From NCBI GenBank assembly GCA_026005135.1, contig BPKM01000002.1:1-64000 (forward strand): a DNA stretch of 64,000 nucleotides, in the 5' to 3' direction. The position numbers and the translations under genes are program-made. Of this stretch, positions 1-8,070 are shown in pieces (within the stretch, counting starts at the first letter, position 1; every line of letters begins with the position of its first letter). The notes under the pieces are model-generated. The model ran no database searches and had not been told where the DNA came from. It saw nothing but the letters and a program-made list of their open reading frames with translations. Source of the DNA: Leptospiraceae bacterium (GTDB lineage Bacteria > Spirochaetota > Leptospiria > Leptospirales > Leptonemataceae).

Positions 1-171
1 CTGGGGCTAAGTAATTACTTACGCGAGAAAATCCATCTTTATTGGGATGAACCACATATACTTTATATTATTCTTCCTTTCAGAAAAAACTTTTTTATTT
101 CGGGAAATTGCACCCCCGTACTATGGGAATATCTTTTAATAGAAAAAGTAATATTAGAATTCCCCCACTAA
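1..171 (+). CDS. 3' end of an unidentified gene (partial)
   Basis: A reading frame is open from the first base of the window to a TAA at 169-171, giving 56 residues with mixed hydrophobic and charged content. It looks like the C-terminal end of a protein whose start lies outside the window. No motif is recognisable, so no function is proposed. A chance open frame cannot be excluded, because 56 codons without a stop is unusual but possible in DNA this AT-rich. Confidence 0.35.
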   Translation: MGLSNYLREKIHLYWDEPHILYIILPFRKNFFISGNCTPVLWEYLLIEKVILEFPH

Positions 172-547
172 CTGTTAAAATAAATAATAAAAATAATTTT
201 TTATGTTTATCCATTTATCCCCCTTTGTAATTGATCCACATTTTTTTTATATTATTCTGTCAATTATAAAAAAATTTTTTGTTTTTATTTATAATTTGAT
301 AGTTTAATTTATTTGATGTCTAATAATATGAAGTTTAATTTTTTAATAAAATATGTATTTATTAATTTGAAAAAGAGATTAAAGATTCTTGCACTTTATT
401 TTAAAAAGGTCTATCCAGTTTTTCTTTTTTTAAAAACCATTTTCTAACTATAAAAATCATAATATATATTTTTTTGATTTATTATTATACAATTTTGCTT
501 TTTATTCTTAAACTTTTATTTCGAAATCTCGCTATCCAGAAAAGATT
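172..547. other. AT-rich intergenic stretch
   Basis: About 375 bases, rich in A and T runs, with no convincing gene, tRNA or strong hairpin. It separates the partial gene at the window start from the end of the minus-strand gene at 548. I see nothing specific in it. Confidence 0.6.
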
Positions 548-847
548 TTAATAAAACATTTCGCTAATTTTTATGATATTTTCTCTTTGCATTTCTGATA
601 AAGAACCAGATAAGAGATGATCTTTTCTTACTACTTCTCCTAAAAACATTTTTTTAAATTCATTTTCTATATTATCTGTATAAGAAAATAGTTCTTTTTC
701 TGTTTCTTTTTCCGCATCAAAAAGTTCAAATAATTCTTTTTGAAAATTTTGGGAATGTTTTTGTTTCGTTTTTTTTGTATATTGATACAATCTTGGTTTA
801 TTTCTATATCCTGTTCTTGATGAAAATTGTGTCTTTTTTACAATCAT
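548..847 (-). CDS. Small basic hypothetical protein
   Basis: A 99-residue protein with a strongly basic first third (many Lys, Arg, Tyr, Gln) followed by an acidic helical part rich in Glu and Phe. The best start is the ATG at 847. It is preceded at the right distance (7 nt) by AAGGAG at 855-860, whereas the TTG two codons upstream would sit almost on top of the ribosome site. There is no signal peptide or membrane segment. The family is not recognised; a nucleic-acid-binding role would be a guess from the basic N-terminus. It is transcribed away from the next gene, and a TTGTCA-like box lies upstream near 890-895. Confidence 0.5.
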   Translation of the reverse strand: MIVKKTQFSSRTGYRNKPRLYQYTKKTKQKHSQNFQKELFELFDAEKETEKELFSYTDNIENEFKKMFLGEVVRKDHLLSGSLSEMQRENIIKISEMFY

Positions 848-979
848 ATTCAAACTCCTTTTAATAATAAATAAATGATTACTATATTTTTGACAAGTAT
901 TTTTTACTTTTTTCTCTCTAGTTTTTAATAATTTTTTTATTTTTCTTGTTAATTTCTATATTCATTTTTTCTTTTTTCT

Positions 980-1000
980 TAGTGTATATTATATACACTA
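980..1000. promoter_or_regulatory. 21-bp perfect palindrome, candidate operator
   Basis: The arms TAGTGTATAT and ATATACACTA surround a single central T, forming a perfect 10+1+10 palindrome. It lies 66 bases upstream of the 1066 gene and between two divergent genes. That is the usual place for a dimeric repressor or activator site. No regulator can be named from the sequence. Confidence 0.45.
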
Positions 1001-1065
1001 CCACTGACATAAAATATGGTTCTTTTTAAATCGATAATAAAAATAATTAAGATAAAAGTAAAAAA

Positions 1066-2259
1066 ATGTATAAAAAGAAAAAACAAATTTATTTTTTTAT
1101 ATTTCTAATCGCTTTTTCTTTATGCGATGTAATTTTCTCTAAGGAAATAGAAAATTTACATTTCATTGGAACTATTATTGCTATAAGAAACGAAAAATTT
1201 TATACCGCAAAATTAGAAAAAATTTCAAAAGAAGAATATAAAATACTTCGTTCTGAAAATCCTATTTTATATAGTTTAAATGCTTCTTCTGAAATCAGCC
1301 ATTGTTTTAAAATACTTCATGGATATCATTATCATAAAAAACACTATTTACATTTATTAGAAATGCCCTGTAAATATAAAAACCTTTATCCTAAAATAAT
1401 AGAAGTAGGGGATAAGTTATATATCCAAAGAGAGACAATAAAAAAAACAAGTAGTAATAATAAACTTTTTCCTCAAAATATAAAAGAAAAATATCCTAAA
1501 ATCATTATACATCCTATTGATAAAAAAGAAATGATATATGTTCCAGAAGATTATTTATTATATGGACAGGGAATAGACCCCGAAGATTCTTCTTTTAATA
1601 TTTTTTATTATAATTGGAATCTCGAAACAGTTCCAAAAATAAATGCTTTTTATATTGATAAATACGAAGTAACAAATAAAGAATTCTTAATATTTTGTTT
1701 ACAAACAGATTATAAATGCCCAGAATTTCTAAAATCATTAAAAAAAGAGGATTGGAATAAACCATTTATCTATGCAACTTATAATGATGTAAAAGCCTAT
1801 GCAAACTGGGCAAAAAAAGAAATACCTACAGAATGGGAATGGGAACTTGCTGCCAAAGGTGGTTTTAAAGAATTCTTGCAAAAATCCAAAATGTATGATA
1901 AATCTATTTTTCCCGAATTTCCTTCTTCCATAGAACATTGCAATACATTAGAACACTGGGAAAAAGAACCAGAGGTAATCGATGTCTATAAGTTAAAAGA
2001 TATAAATTTTCGAGGAATTGTAGGTTTATGTGGAAATGCATTGGAATGGACAAGTTCTTATTTTTTACCCTATCCCGGACATCGTTTTTCTAAAATTGAA
2101 CATCAGCATCTTGCAGGTAAATTTTATAGAGTATTGAGAGGTGGTGCTTTTTATTTACCCTTAGAAAAAGCAAAAGTTTATAAAAGAATTGTTGGAGGAA
2201 ATCCCGATTTTAAAAATGATCCTATTGGAGGATTTCGATTAATTCTTCGCACTAAGTAA
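1066..2259 (+). CDS. Sulfatase-modifying-factor (FGE-like) domain protein, exported
   Basis: A 397-residue protein. Residues 1-26 form a signal peptide (KKKK followed by a hydrophobic stretch). Residues 27-150 are an unrecognised lysine- and tyrosine-rich region. Residues 150-397 carry the formylglycine-generating-enzyme/SUMF1 fold, visible as AFYIDKYEVTNKEF near 195, PTEWEWELAAKGG near 256, LCGNALEWTSSYF near 320, RVLRGGAF near 357 and the terminal GGFRLIL. Many bacterial members are not sulfatase activators but structural or ergothioneine-type relatives, and the catalytic Cys pair of true FGE is not evident. It is therefore called by fold only. Its last 21 bases overlap the convergent REC-cyclase gene. 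A palindrome at 980-1000 may control it. Confidence 0.75.
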   Translation: MYKKKKQIYFFIFLIAFSLCDVIFSKEIENLHFIGTIIAIRNEKFYTAKLEKISKEEYKILRSENPILYSLNASSEISHCFKILHGYHYHKKHYLHLLEMPCKYKNLYPKIIEVGDKLYIQRETIKKTSSNNKLFPQNIKEKYPKIIIHPIDKKEMIYVPEDYLLYGQGIDPEDSSFNIFYYNWNLETVPKINAFYIDKYEVTNKEFLIFCLQTDYKCPEFLKSLKKEDWNKPFIYATYNDVKAYANWAKKEIPTEWEWELAAKGGFKEFLQKSKMYDKSIFPEFPSSIEHCNTLEHWEKEPEVIDVYKLKDINFRGIVGLCGNALEWTSSYFLPYPGHRFSKIEHQHLAGKFYRVLRGGAFYLPLEKAKVYKRIVGGNPDFKNDPIGGFRLILRTK

Positions 2260-3411
2260 AGTTGTTCTTTTTTGTAATTCCTGTAATAATTTTTTCTTAT
2301 ACCCTATTATAGTATAAATTTCTGTATTTTCTGTTTTACCTTTTAGTAAAAAAGAACCAACTTTTTTAATTTGGAAAACTTCTGTACATAAGGGTAAATT
2401 TAATTTTTTTTGTTTTTCATTAGCGACCTGAATGGTATTAAAATCAAATAAAATTTTATACCCTGTTTCTTTAGTTAAATCCTGAATTCTTGATGCAGTA
2501 TTTACTGGATCCCCCATTACTGCATATTTCATTCTTCTTACAGAACCAATATTTCCAGCAAAAATTTTACCTGTTGCTATACCAATTCCAAAATCTACTT
2601 TTTCTGTTACATATTGATTATATCCCTTTACATATTCGACGATTTCTGCGGCAGTTTTTAAGGCATTAAATTGATCATTTTCGGTAGGAACAGGACAACC
2701 AAATGTTGCAAGTATTCCATCGCCTAATAATTCATTTACAGAACCTTGATTATTAAATATAATATCCATTAAGTCAGAAAATAAAGCACTAATATAATTG
2801 GCATAATTTTTTGGTCCCATTCTTTCTGCTATAGTAGTAGAACTTCGAACATCAAAAAACATAATAGAAGCTTCTACAATATCGCCACCTAATTCTGCGG
2901 GAATTTCTTCATTTAAAATTTTTTCCACTAAATCCGCAGAAAAATAACGAAGTAATCGATTTTTTTCTTTTTCTAATTTTTTATTTAATTCCTGAATTGT
3001 TCTTCTGGATTCTAATAATTCTAAGGCAGTTTGAATTTTCATTATTAAATCTGCCATTTTAATTGGTTTTACAATAAATTCATTTGCACCATTTGACATT
3101 GTTACAATTTTAATTTCTTCTGAATTATCCGCAGACATTACAAAAATTGGTATTAATTCGAATTCTGGATTTTTACGAATTTCTTTTAAAATTTCTAATC
3201 CTGGTTTATTAGGTAAATAAATATCTAATAAAATTAAATCTGGTTTAAATTCATATACGGCTTTAAGTCCTTTTTCTCCATCATGTTCAATATGAATTTT
3301 ATAGCCCCACATAGAAATAAAATTTCTTAAAAGTTCAGCCTGTGTAGGATCATCTTCTATTATAAGAATTTTAAAGGTTTTTGATAAATTATCAACAAGA
3401 TTAAATTCCAT
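2239..3411 (-). CDS. Response regulator with class III adenylate/guanylate cyclase output
   Basis: A 390-residue cytoplasmic protein. The REC domain (residues about 12-130) shows the acidic pair IIEDD, the phospho-acceptor Asp in LILLDIYLP and the conserved Lys in FIVKPIK. A helical linker (130-165) leads to a class III cyclase domain (about 180-360) with the metal-binding Asp in MFFDVRSST, the second Asp in LLGDGILATFG, and VMGDPVNTASRIQ with the transition-state Asn/Arg. It should make cAMP (or cGMP) when the receiver is phosphorylated; substrate choice is not certain. Six bases separate it from the HDOD gene upstream, so the two are probably one transcript. This domain pairing is common in spirochaetes. 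Confidence 0.88.
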   Translation of the reverse strand: MEFNLVDNLSKTFKILIIEDDPTQAELLRNFISMWGYKIHIEHDGEKGLKAVYEFKPDLILLDIYLPNKPGLEILKEIRKNPEFELIPIFVMSADNSEEIKIVTMSNGANEFIVKPIKMADLIMKIQTALELLESRRTIQELNKKLEKEKNRLLRYFSADLVEKILNEEIPAELGGDIVEASIMFFDVRSSTTIAERMGPKNYANYISALFSDLMDIIFNNQGSVNELLGDGILATFGCPVPTENDQFNALKTAAEIVEYVKGYNQYVTEKVDFGIGIATGKIFAGNIGSVRRMKYAVMGDPVNTASRIQDLTKETGYKILFDFNTIQVANEKQKKLNLPLCTEVFQIKKVGSFLLKGKTENTEIYTIIGYKKKLLQELQKRTTLLSAKN

Positions 3412-3417
3412 AAAAAA

Positions 3418-4254
3418 TTAGATCATTGCTAATTGATAAAAAGGATGTTCTTTAATTTTCTGAAATATATCTTCATTCGCAAATTTTATAATTACATCTC
3501 CCTGACCACCCATTTGTTGATAAACCTGATTTGCTTTCTGATAATTAGATGGTTCTACAGGAATATGTAAAAGTTCCATTGCACAAATAGAAGCTATAAA
3601 AGTAATTTTTTCCAAATCTGTTTGTAATTCTTCTATTTTAGTATGGGTTCCAATACCGCAACAACGAATTAATTCATCTGGTAATTTCCAGTTTTTTGCT
3701 ACCTGTCTACCTAATTCTTGATGATCTGTTCCATAAGAAGAACGTTCCATTTCTAATATATCGAATTCTTCTCTTTCGCATTCTTCTAAAATAAAAGCAT
3801 AATGTTCTCCTTTATTTACTGCTAATATACTCATTCCAATTTTATGTAATAAAGCAGCAAGAAAAACCTCTTCAGCTATCTGATTCTTGTTTAGATCTTT
3901 TGCTATTTCCTTTGCCAGTAAAGCAGAAACTATCGGAAGTGCGTTAATATATTTTTTTAAAATAGGATGTTTTACTTTTTCGTTTAGACCTTTTGTTCCT
4001 AAGAAGATAATTAAATTTTTTAATGCTTTTAAACCTAATAAGGCAGTTGCATCTCGAAGAACTTTTACTTTACCAGAACGTCCGTAATAAGCAGAATTAG
4101 CTACTTTTAGTATTTCTGCTGTAATTCCTTTATCTGGTGCTATAATTTTTTCTATATCCTGTGTATTCGCATTTGGAGAAGTATGATCATATTGAATAAC
4201 CTGCAAAACAACCTGAGGTAAAGGTGGCACTGTAAATTCTTTTAAGTTTGCCAT
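3418..4254 (-). CDS. HDOD domain protein
   Basis: A 278-residue protein covered almost entirely by an HDOD domain, starting with FTVPPLPQVVLQVI and including the helical core typical of the family (KVANSAYYGR, ATALLGLKALKNLI). The site equivalent to the HD pair reads LLHKIG, so the metal-binding Asp is replaced, as in most HDOD proteins, which are non-enzymatic signalling modules. It lies directly upstream of the REC-cyclase gene (6-nt gap) and is probably co-transcribed, suggesting a scaffold or input role in the same pathway. It is divergent from the EAL-like gene at 4355. Confidence 0.82.
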   Translation of the reverse strand: MANLKEFTVPPLPQVVLQVIQYDHTSPNANTQDIEKIIAPDKGITAEILKVANSAYYGRSGKVKVLRDATALLGLKALKNLIIFLGTKGLNEKVKHPILKKYINALPIVSALLAKEIAKDLNKNQIAEEVFLAALLHKIGMSILAVNKGEHYAFILEECEREEFDILEMERSSYGTDHQELGRQVAKNWKLPDELIRCCGIGTHTKIEELQTDLEKITFIASICAMELLHIPVEPSNYQKANQVYQQMGGQGDVIIKFANEDIFQKIKEHPFYQLAMI

Positions 4255-4354
4255 AACTTCACATTACTTATAAATATAAATTTGACAAGTAAAATTTAAT
4301 TTACCACAAATTCTTGCATAAAAAAATTTGTTTTATATTTAAGATTATTATCTT

Positions 4355-5716
4355 ATGAATAAAGATATTATATATTTTGACGAAGAAATCTTTAAAAAAA
4401 GACATATTGCGCCCCATCGTGGTAAACCAATATTTCTAATTCGTTTTGAACAATTAAATCCAATACAGATAAATGATTTTGTTGAAATTTTAATTGATGA
4501 AATTCATTTTTTATTAAATACTGTTGAAATAGATTTTGGATTTTATATAGATAATAAAAATAATTTATTATTATTAAGCATTTCTCCTCTCAATGGCTGG
4601 GAAGAAAAAGATTTTCCTAATATAGATAATGCAGTTGGAAAATTTTTAGATCAATGCGAAAAAGAGAGAAATATTTCTTTTCGTTTCGGGATCGGTAGAA
4701 CCCCCTGTAATTATATCTCTGAAAGTGACGAAATTTATAGAGAACTTTTAGAATCTTCTAAAAAAAATTTAATTGATAATTTAACGAGATGGAAATGGAC
4801 TTTTTTTAATAGAGCCAATACCTATCTTGCCACATCTTCGAAAGAAGCATTAATACAACCAACTGTTTATTTTGATCCCAATACAAAAACATTTTCTGTA
4901 AAAGGAGGCGAAGTATTTATTGGTGGTGGTATTTATAATAGTTATAAAGAATTAATTCAGGATATACCCCCTGATCAGGATATAGATCGTTTTGAACTTC
5001 TAATCTTAGAAAAACTAATTTTAGCAGTAGAAGAATGCCCTGGGATATTAAAATTTAATATTTCTCCGCAATCTTTTATAGATATTTTTAAAGATTCTAA
5101 AAAAGTAAAACGATTTTATGGACTATTATTAAATAAAAAAATTAAGCCAGAAAATGTTCGATTAGAATTAGTAGAAAAACCCTACGAAGAAAAAGAAGCC
5201 AAACTAAAAGATGTATGTAAACAATTCTGGGATTTTGGCATAAGTTTTGCGGCTGATGATTTTGGAGTAAGAAGCCAATCGCATCAAGTTGTATTAGAAC
5301 TTGGTATTATGATAAAAGAATTTAAACTGGATCCTTTAAGTTTTCAATTTAAACAAGATGAAGATCAAATTAAATTCTTAGATAATCTTGCCTTTATTGA
5401 TTATTGTCAGCATTTAGCAAACAATAGAGATGCTATTATCACAGCAGAAGCAGTAGAAGATATTGATACTTTAGAATTTTTAATAGAACATAAAATTTAT
5501 CATTTCCAAACTAATTTAATTTGTGGGAAAATGACTGTTCAGGATTATAAAACCTTTTATCCAATAATGCAGAATTTACCTTTTGATGAATTTAAATCTA
5601 TTTATCATTCTACCCCAAAAGAATTTATATGTTCCAGTAAAAATAATACATTTTTAATTTACAAAAAAATGAAATTTTTTCCTAAAAACAATCCAGAAAA
5701 GATATTTTTTGATTGA
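4355..5716 (+). CDS. EAL-like (c-di-GMP phosphodiesterase family) protein
   Basis: A 453-residue protein. The N-terminal part (about 20-140) resembles a degenerate GGDEF or PAS-like domain. Residues about 165-430 align with EAL domains. The signature EAL is replaced by EVF in KGGEVFIGGG, but other conserved residues are present: Asn in FNISPQSF, Glu in LELVEKP, the metal-binding pair in AADDFG, Lys in EFKLDP, Glu in ITAEAVED and Gln in FQTNLICGK. Catalysis is therefore possible but unproven, and it could act only as a c-di-GMP sensor. It ends in TGA, which is rare here; a consensus promoter begins inside its last codons (5713). Confidence 0.75.
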   Translation: MNKDIIYFDEEIFKKRHIAPHRGKPIFLIRFEQLNPIQINDFVEILIDEIHFLLNTVEIDFGFYIDNKNNLLLLSISPLNGWEEKDFPNIDNAVGKFLDQCEKERNISFRFGIGRTPCNYISESDEIYRELLESSKKNLIDNLTRWKWTFFNRANTYLATSSKEALIQPTVYFDPNTKTFSVKGGEVFIGGGIYNSYKELIQDIPPDQDIDRFELLILEKLILAVEECPGILKFNISPQSFIDIFKDSKKVKRFYGLLLNKKIKPENVRLELVEKPYEEKEAKLKDVCKQFWDFGISFAADDFGVRSQSHQVVLELGIMIKEFKLDPLSFQFKQDEDQIKFLDNLAFIDYCQHLANNRDAIITAEAVEDIDTLEFLIEHKIYHFQTNLICGKMTVQDYKTFYPIMQNLPFDEFKSIYHSTPKEFICSSKNNTFLIYKKMKFFPKNNPEKIFFD

Positions 5717-5740
5717 CAAATTTCTAAAACCATATATAAT
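5713..5740 (+). promoter_or_regulatory. Perfect sigma-70 consensus promoter
   Basis: TTGACA at 5713-5718 and TATAAT at 5735-5740 are separated by 16 bases, an exact match at both hexamers. Transcription should begin near 5747. The first coding sequence downstream on this strand starts only at 6187, so the promoter drives either a very long leader or an untranslated RNA. Confidence 0.65.
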
Positions 5741-6186
5741 GGAAATATATACATAAATAATGTTCTACCAGAACTTATTTTCTCTAAAAGTCTTGTTAGT
5801 TTTTTTAAAAAGAGCCTGTATATTGTTGTAGAAGTTTTGAAGCATATAGCTGATTTTTTTTTCTACTTTATTTATAAGTAGAGAATGCAAGTTTTTAAAA
5901 TTTTTTCTGATTTTTTAAAAAAATTGAAACATTTTTCCTATAACATAACATTATATATATAGGAACCCTTCCTTAAAATGTTAAACCTCATTTAGAAATG
6001 CCTTCCTATTGTTTATCTACCCTTTTTAAAATAAATCAACATAGTTTATATATACTTGTTTTTTCAATAATTAATTTTCCCTTCTTCTTTGTCTCCTTCC
6101 TGTAAAGATACCTTCCTTAAAGTCAAACACACCATAATAATATTTAATTTTTTTATAAAATTTTTTTAATTCAGGAGGTATTTATT
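5741..6186 (+). other. Long leader or non-coding RNA region with repeated CCTTCC motifs
   Basis: No gene is visible. The segment holds a small hairpin GTTCT-ACC-AGAAC just after the predicted start, a perfect 7-bp stem TCTACTT/AAGTAGA at 5862-5882, and CCTTCC at 5967, 6001, 6095 and 6111. Two of these copies extend to CCTTCCTTAAA. The motif is partly complementary to the AGGAGG ribosome site of the following gene and recurs before the next paralogue. The region may be the regulated 5' leader of the 6187 gene, or may encode a separate RNA. Confidence 0.4.
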
Positions 6187-6861
6187 ATGAAAATAAAACA
6201 ACTTGAAAATATTTATAAAAAATCATTATCTTATGGGAATATTAATGAAATCGAAAATACAATTTTTTATATTATAATTAAATATTATTCTATCATCGTA
6301 TGTAAAATATTAAGAGATGATCCTCTTTATGATTATTGGGAAGATATTGTCTCTGATTTATGTGAATTATTTTTTAAAAAGAATCCAGATTATATAGACC
6401 AAGTAGCAAAGAGTTCTATTCCATTTTATGATTTTAAGAAGGATTTAAATAACTTTTTTAAGAAAAATTATAGAAATATCTATCGCAAATATAAACGACA
6501 TAAAGTAAGAGTTCTAAATTTTAGCGAATTACCAATAGAAAATATTGATGATGGAGATAATTTTAGCGAAGAAGATTATATCTATGCATATTTTTTTCAT
6601 AACTCTGATCTATATTATGATGAATTCTATGAAGATCCTTATTGTAATCTGTATGATGTAAAATTAAAATTAAGAATAATTGATCATTTTGTTAAAACAA
6701 ATTTTTCTCCTATCCAATATTCAGTATTTTGTGATTATTTTTATAACGAATTATCTTATAGTGAAATCTCAAAAAAATACGGTATCTACGAAACTACTTT
6801 AAGAACATGGATTAAAAGAATACGCGATACAATAAAACAAACATTCAAAAATTTTATTTAA
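6187..6861 (+). CDS. Sigma-70-family-like factor (paralogue 1)
   Basis: A 224-residue protein with an N-terminal helical half (residues about 25-75, including YWEDIVSDLCELFFKK) matching sigma region 2 in position, and a C-terminal helix-turn-helix of region 4 type (PIQYSVFCDYFYNELSYSEISKKYGIYETT split over 175-208, ending in TWIKRIRDTIKQ). An acidic insert lies between them. The ribosome site AGGAGG precedes the ATG at a good distance. It is a diverged ECF-like sigma factor or a sigma-like regulator. The gene at 6995 is a paralogue with the same layout, and both are preceded by CCTTCC motifs. No anti-sigma gene is adjacent. Confidence 0.6.
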   Translation: MKIKQLENIYKKSLSYGNINEIENTIFYIIIKYYSIIVCKILRDDPLYDYWEDIVSDLCELFFKKNPDYIDQVAKSSIPFYDFKKDLNNFFKKNYRNIYRKYKRHKVRVLNFSELPIENIDDGDNFSEEDYIYAYFFHNSDLYYDEFYEDPYCNLYDVKLKLRIIDHFVKTNFSPIQYSVFCDYFYNELSYSEISKKYGIYETTLRTWIKRIRDTIKQTFKNFI

Positions 6862-6994
6862 TTATATAATTTTAACTTTAATAACTCCTTCCGTTAAATT
6901 ATTACCCTTCCTTTTTACAATCCACGCGATAAATCCCCTACCTTTAAAACTTATTTTTTCCTATTACTTTTAAAATTCAAAAAAGGAGGTAAAT

Positions 6995-7648
6995 ATGTTT
7001 AATAAAATTAAAAAACAATATAGTAACCTAAATAAAATTCCATCATTATCCCAAAGAGAACAAAAGATTTATTATATAATTTACAACTACTTTGTTTTTC
7101 GCATCACAAAAAATTTATTCAATTCTGAATATAGTTATTTAGATGCAGAAGATTTAGCACAAGAACTTATAATAATTATTTTTGAAAGACATTCTAAATT
7201 TATAAATGATTGTATTTATCTAAAAATTTCTTTTGATGATTTTATCTATTTTCTAAATTCCTTCCTAAAAAATCATTTATACAATCATATACGAAAACAA
7301 AATAAACAAGATATATATAAGATAGCTTTAAATCAAGATTCTAATTTAGAATTTATATTAGATCAATTTATCAAAAATCTAAGTATTAAAGAAGCAAAAT
7401 TACGCTCTATAGAATTTCAATACGAAGTAAGTAATTTATTACAGGAGATTATAGATTTTCTTATAAACAATTTTGGTAAACAAAAAGCCAATATCTTTAT
7501 TGATTCTTTCTTTTTTGATTTACCTTATAAAGAAATTGCTGAGAAATATAATATAAATATAAATACAGTAAAGACAATAATAAACAGAGAATTAAAACGA
7601 GCCGTTTTTAGTAAATTTCATAAATATTTTAAAGATTTAGCAGATTAA
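6995..7648 (+). CDS. Sigma-70-family-like factor (paralogue 2)
   Basis: A 217-residue protein. Region 2 is clearer than in its neighbour, with LDAEDLAQELIIIIFERH at about residues 49-66 resembling the core-binding helix of ECF sigma factors. Region 4 is a helix-turn-helix near 170-205 (LPYKEIAEKYNININTVKTI). AAGGAGG precedes the ATG. Together with the 6187 gene it forms a tandem paralogous pair. CCTTCC occurs at 6887 and 6906 in its short leader. Its end overlaps the convergent SET-domain gene by 4 bases. An ECF-type role is inferred; target promoters are unknown. Confidence 0.68.
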   Translation: MFNKIKKQYSNLNKIPSLSQREQKIYYIIYNYFVFRITKNLFNSEYSYLDAEDLAQELIIIIFERHSKFINDCIYLKISFDDFIYFLNSFLKNHLYNHIRKQNKQDIYKIALNQDSNLEFILDQFIKNLSIKEAKLRSIEFQYEVSNLLQEIIDFLINNFGKQKANIFIDSFFFDLPYKEIAEKYNININTVKTIINRELKRAVFSKFHKYFKDLAD

Positions 7649-8064
7649 TCTACATCTTCCCAATCTTCGCCATAATGAAAGGTTATTTCTTCTCCGGGAT
7701 AAATAGTTCTTATAGCATATAACTTATCACCTCTAAATTCTGCATTAGGATTAGAGGAATGATTTAAATATCTTAACTCGTTTTTTCCATCTATTAACTT
7801 CCAGCCACCATATTCTTGTTGAACCCATAATACATAAGTACCATCTTCTAATACAACAACCCCTTCGTATGTTCCGATATATTCATTTTTTCTAATTTTT
7901 TTCTTTGCAAATACACCAAGACCATGAATAGGACTTTTATCAATATAAACCTTCGCTTTTAATGATTTATCGGATCGTTTCGAAGGGACAAAATCTTCTT
8001 CTCTATAAAATTCTTTTTTCTTTCTTTTGTTTTTAGAATTTTTGATTTCTTTTTTATTTTTCAT
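7645..8064 (-). CDS. SET-domain protein (putative lysine methyltransferase)
   Basis: A 139-residue protein. After a lysine-rich N-terminus (residues 1-30), residues 35-135 form a compact SET domain: HGLGVFAKKKI, the NHSSNPNAEF motif that forms the pseudoknot and binds S-adenosylmethionine, and GEEITFHYGEDW at the end. Bacterial SET proteins of this size are known as lysine methyltransferases, but their substrates are mostly unidentified. It begins 6 bases after the stop of the FliN/FliY-like gene and is probably its operon partner, so a flagellar or chemotaxis protein is a possible substrate (inference only). Confidence 0.82.
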   Translation of the reverse strand: MKNKKEIKNSKNKRKKKEFYREEDFVPSKRSDKSLKAKVYIDKSPIHGLGVFAKKKIRKNEYIGTYEGVVVLEDGTYVLWVQQEYGGWKLIDGKNELRYLNHSSNPNAEFRGDKLYAIRTIYPGEEITFHYGEDWEDVD

Positions 8065-8070
8065 AAGATA

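Noticed and set aside
5717..5883. Extension of the EAL-like protein through its TGA (frame open for about 55 more codons)
   Set aside because: The EAL domain is complete before the TGA, the extension has no homology-like features, and a consensus promoter overlaps the stop.
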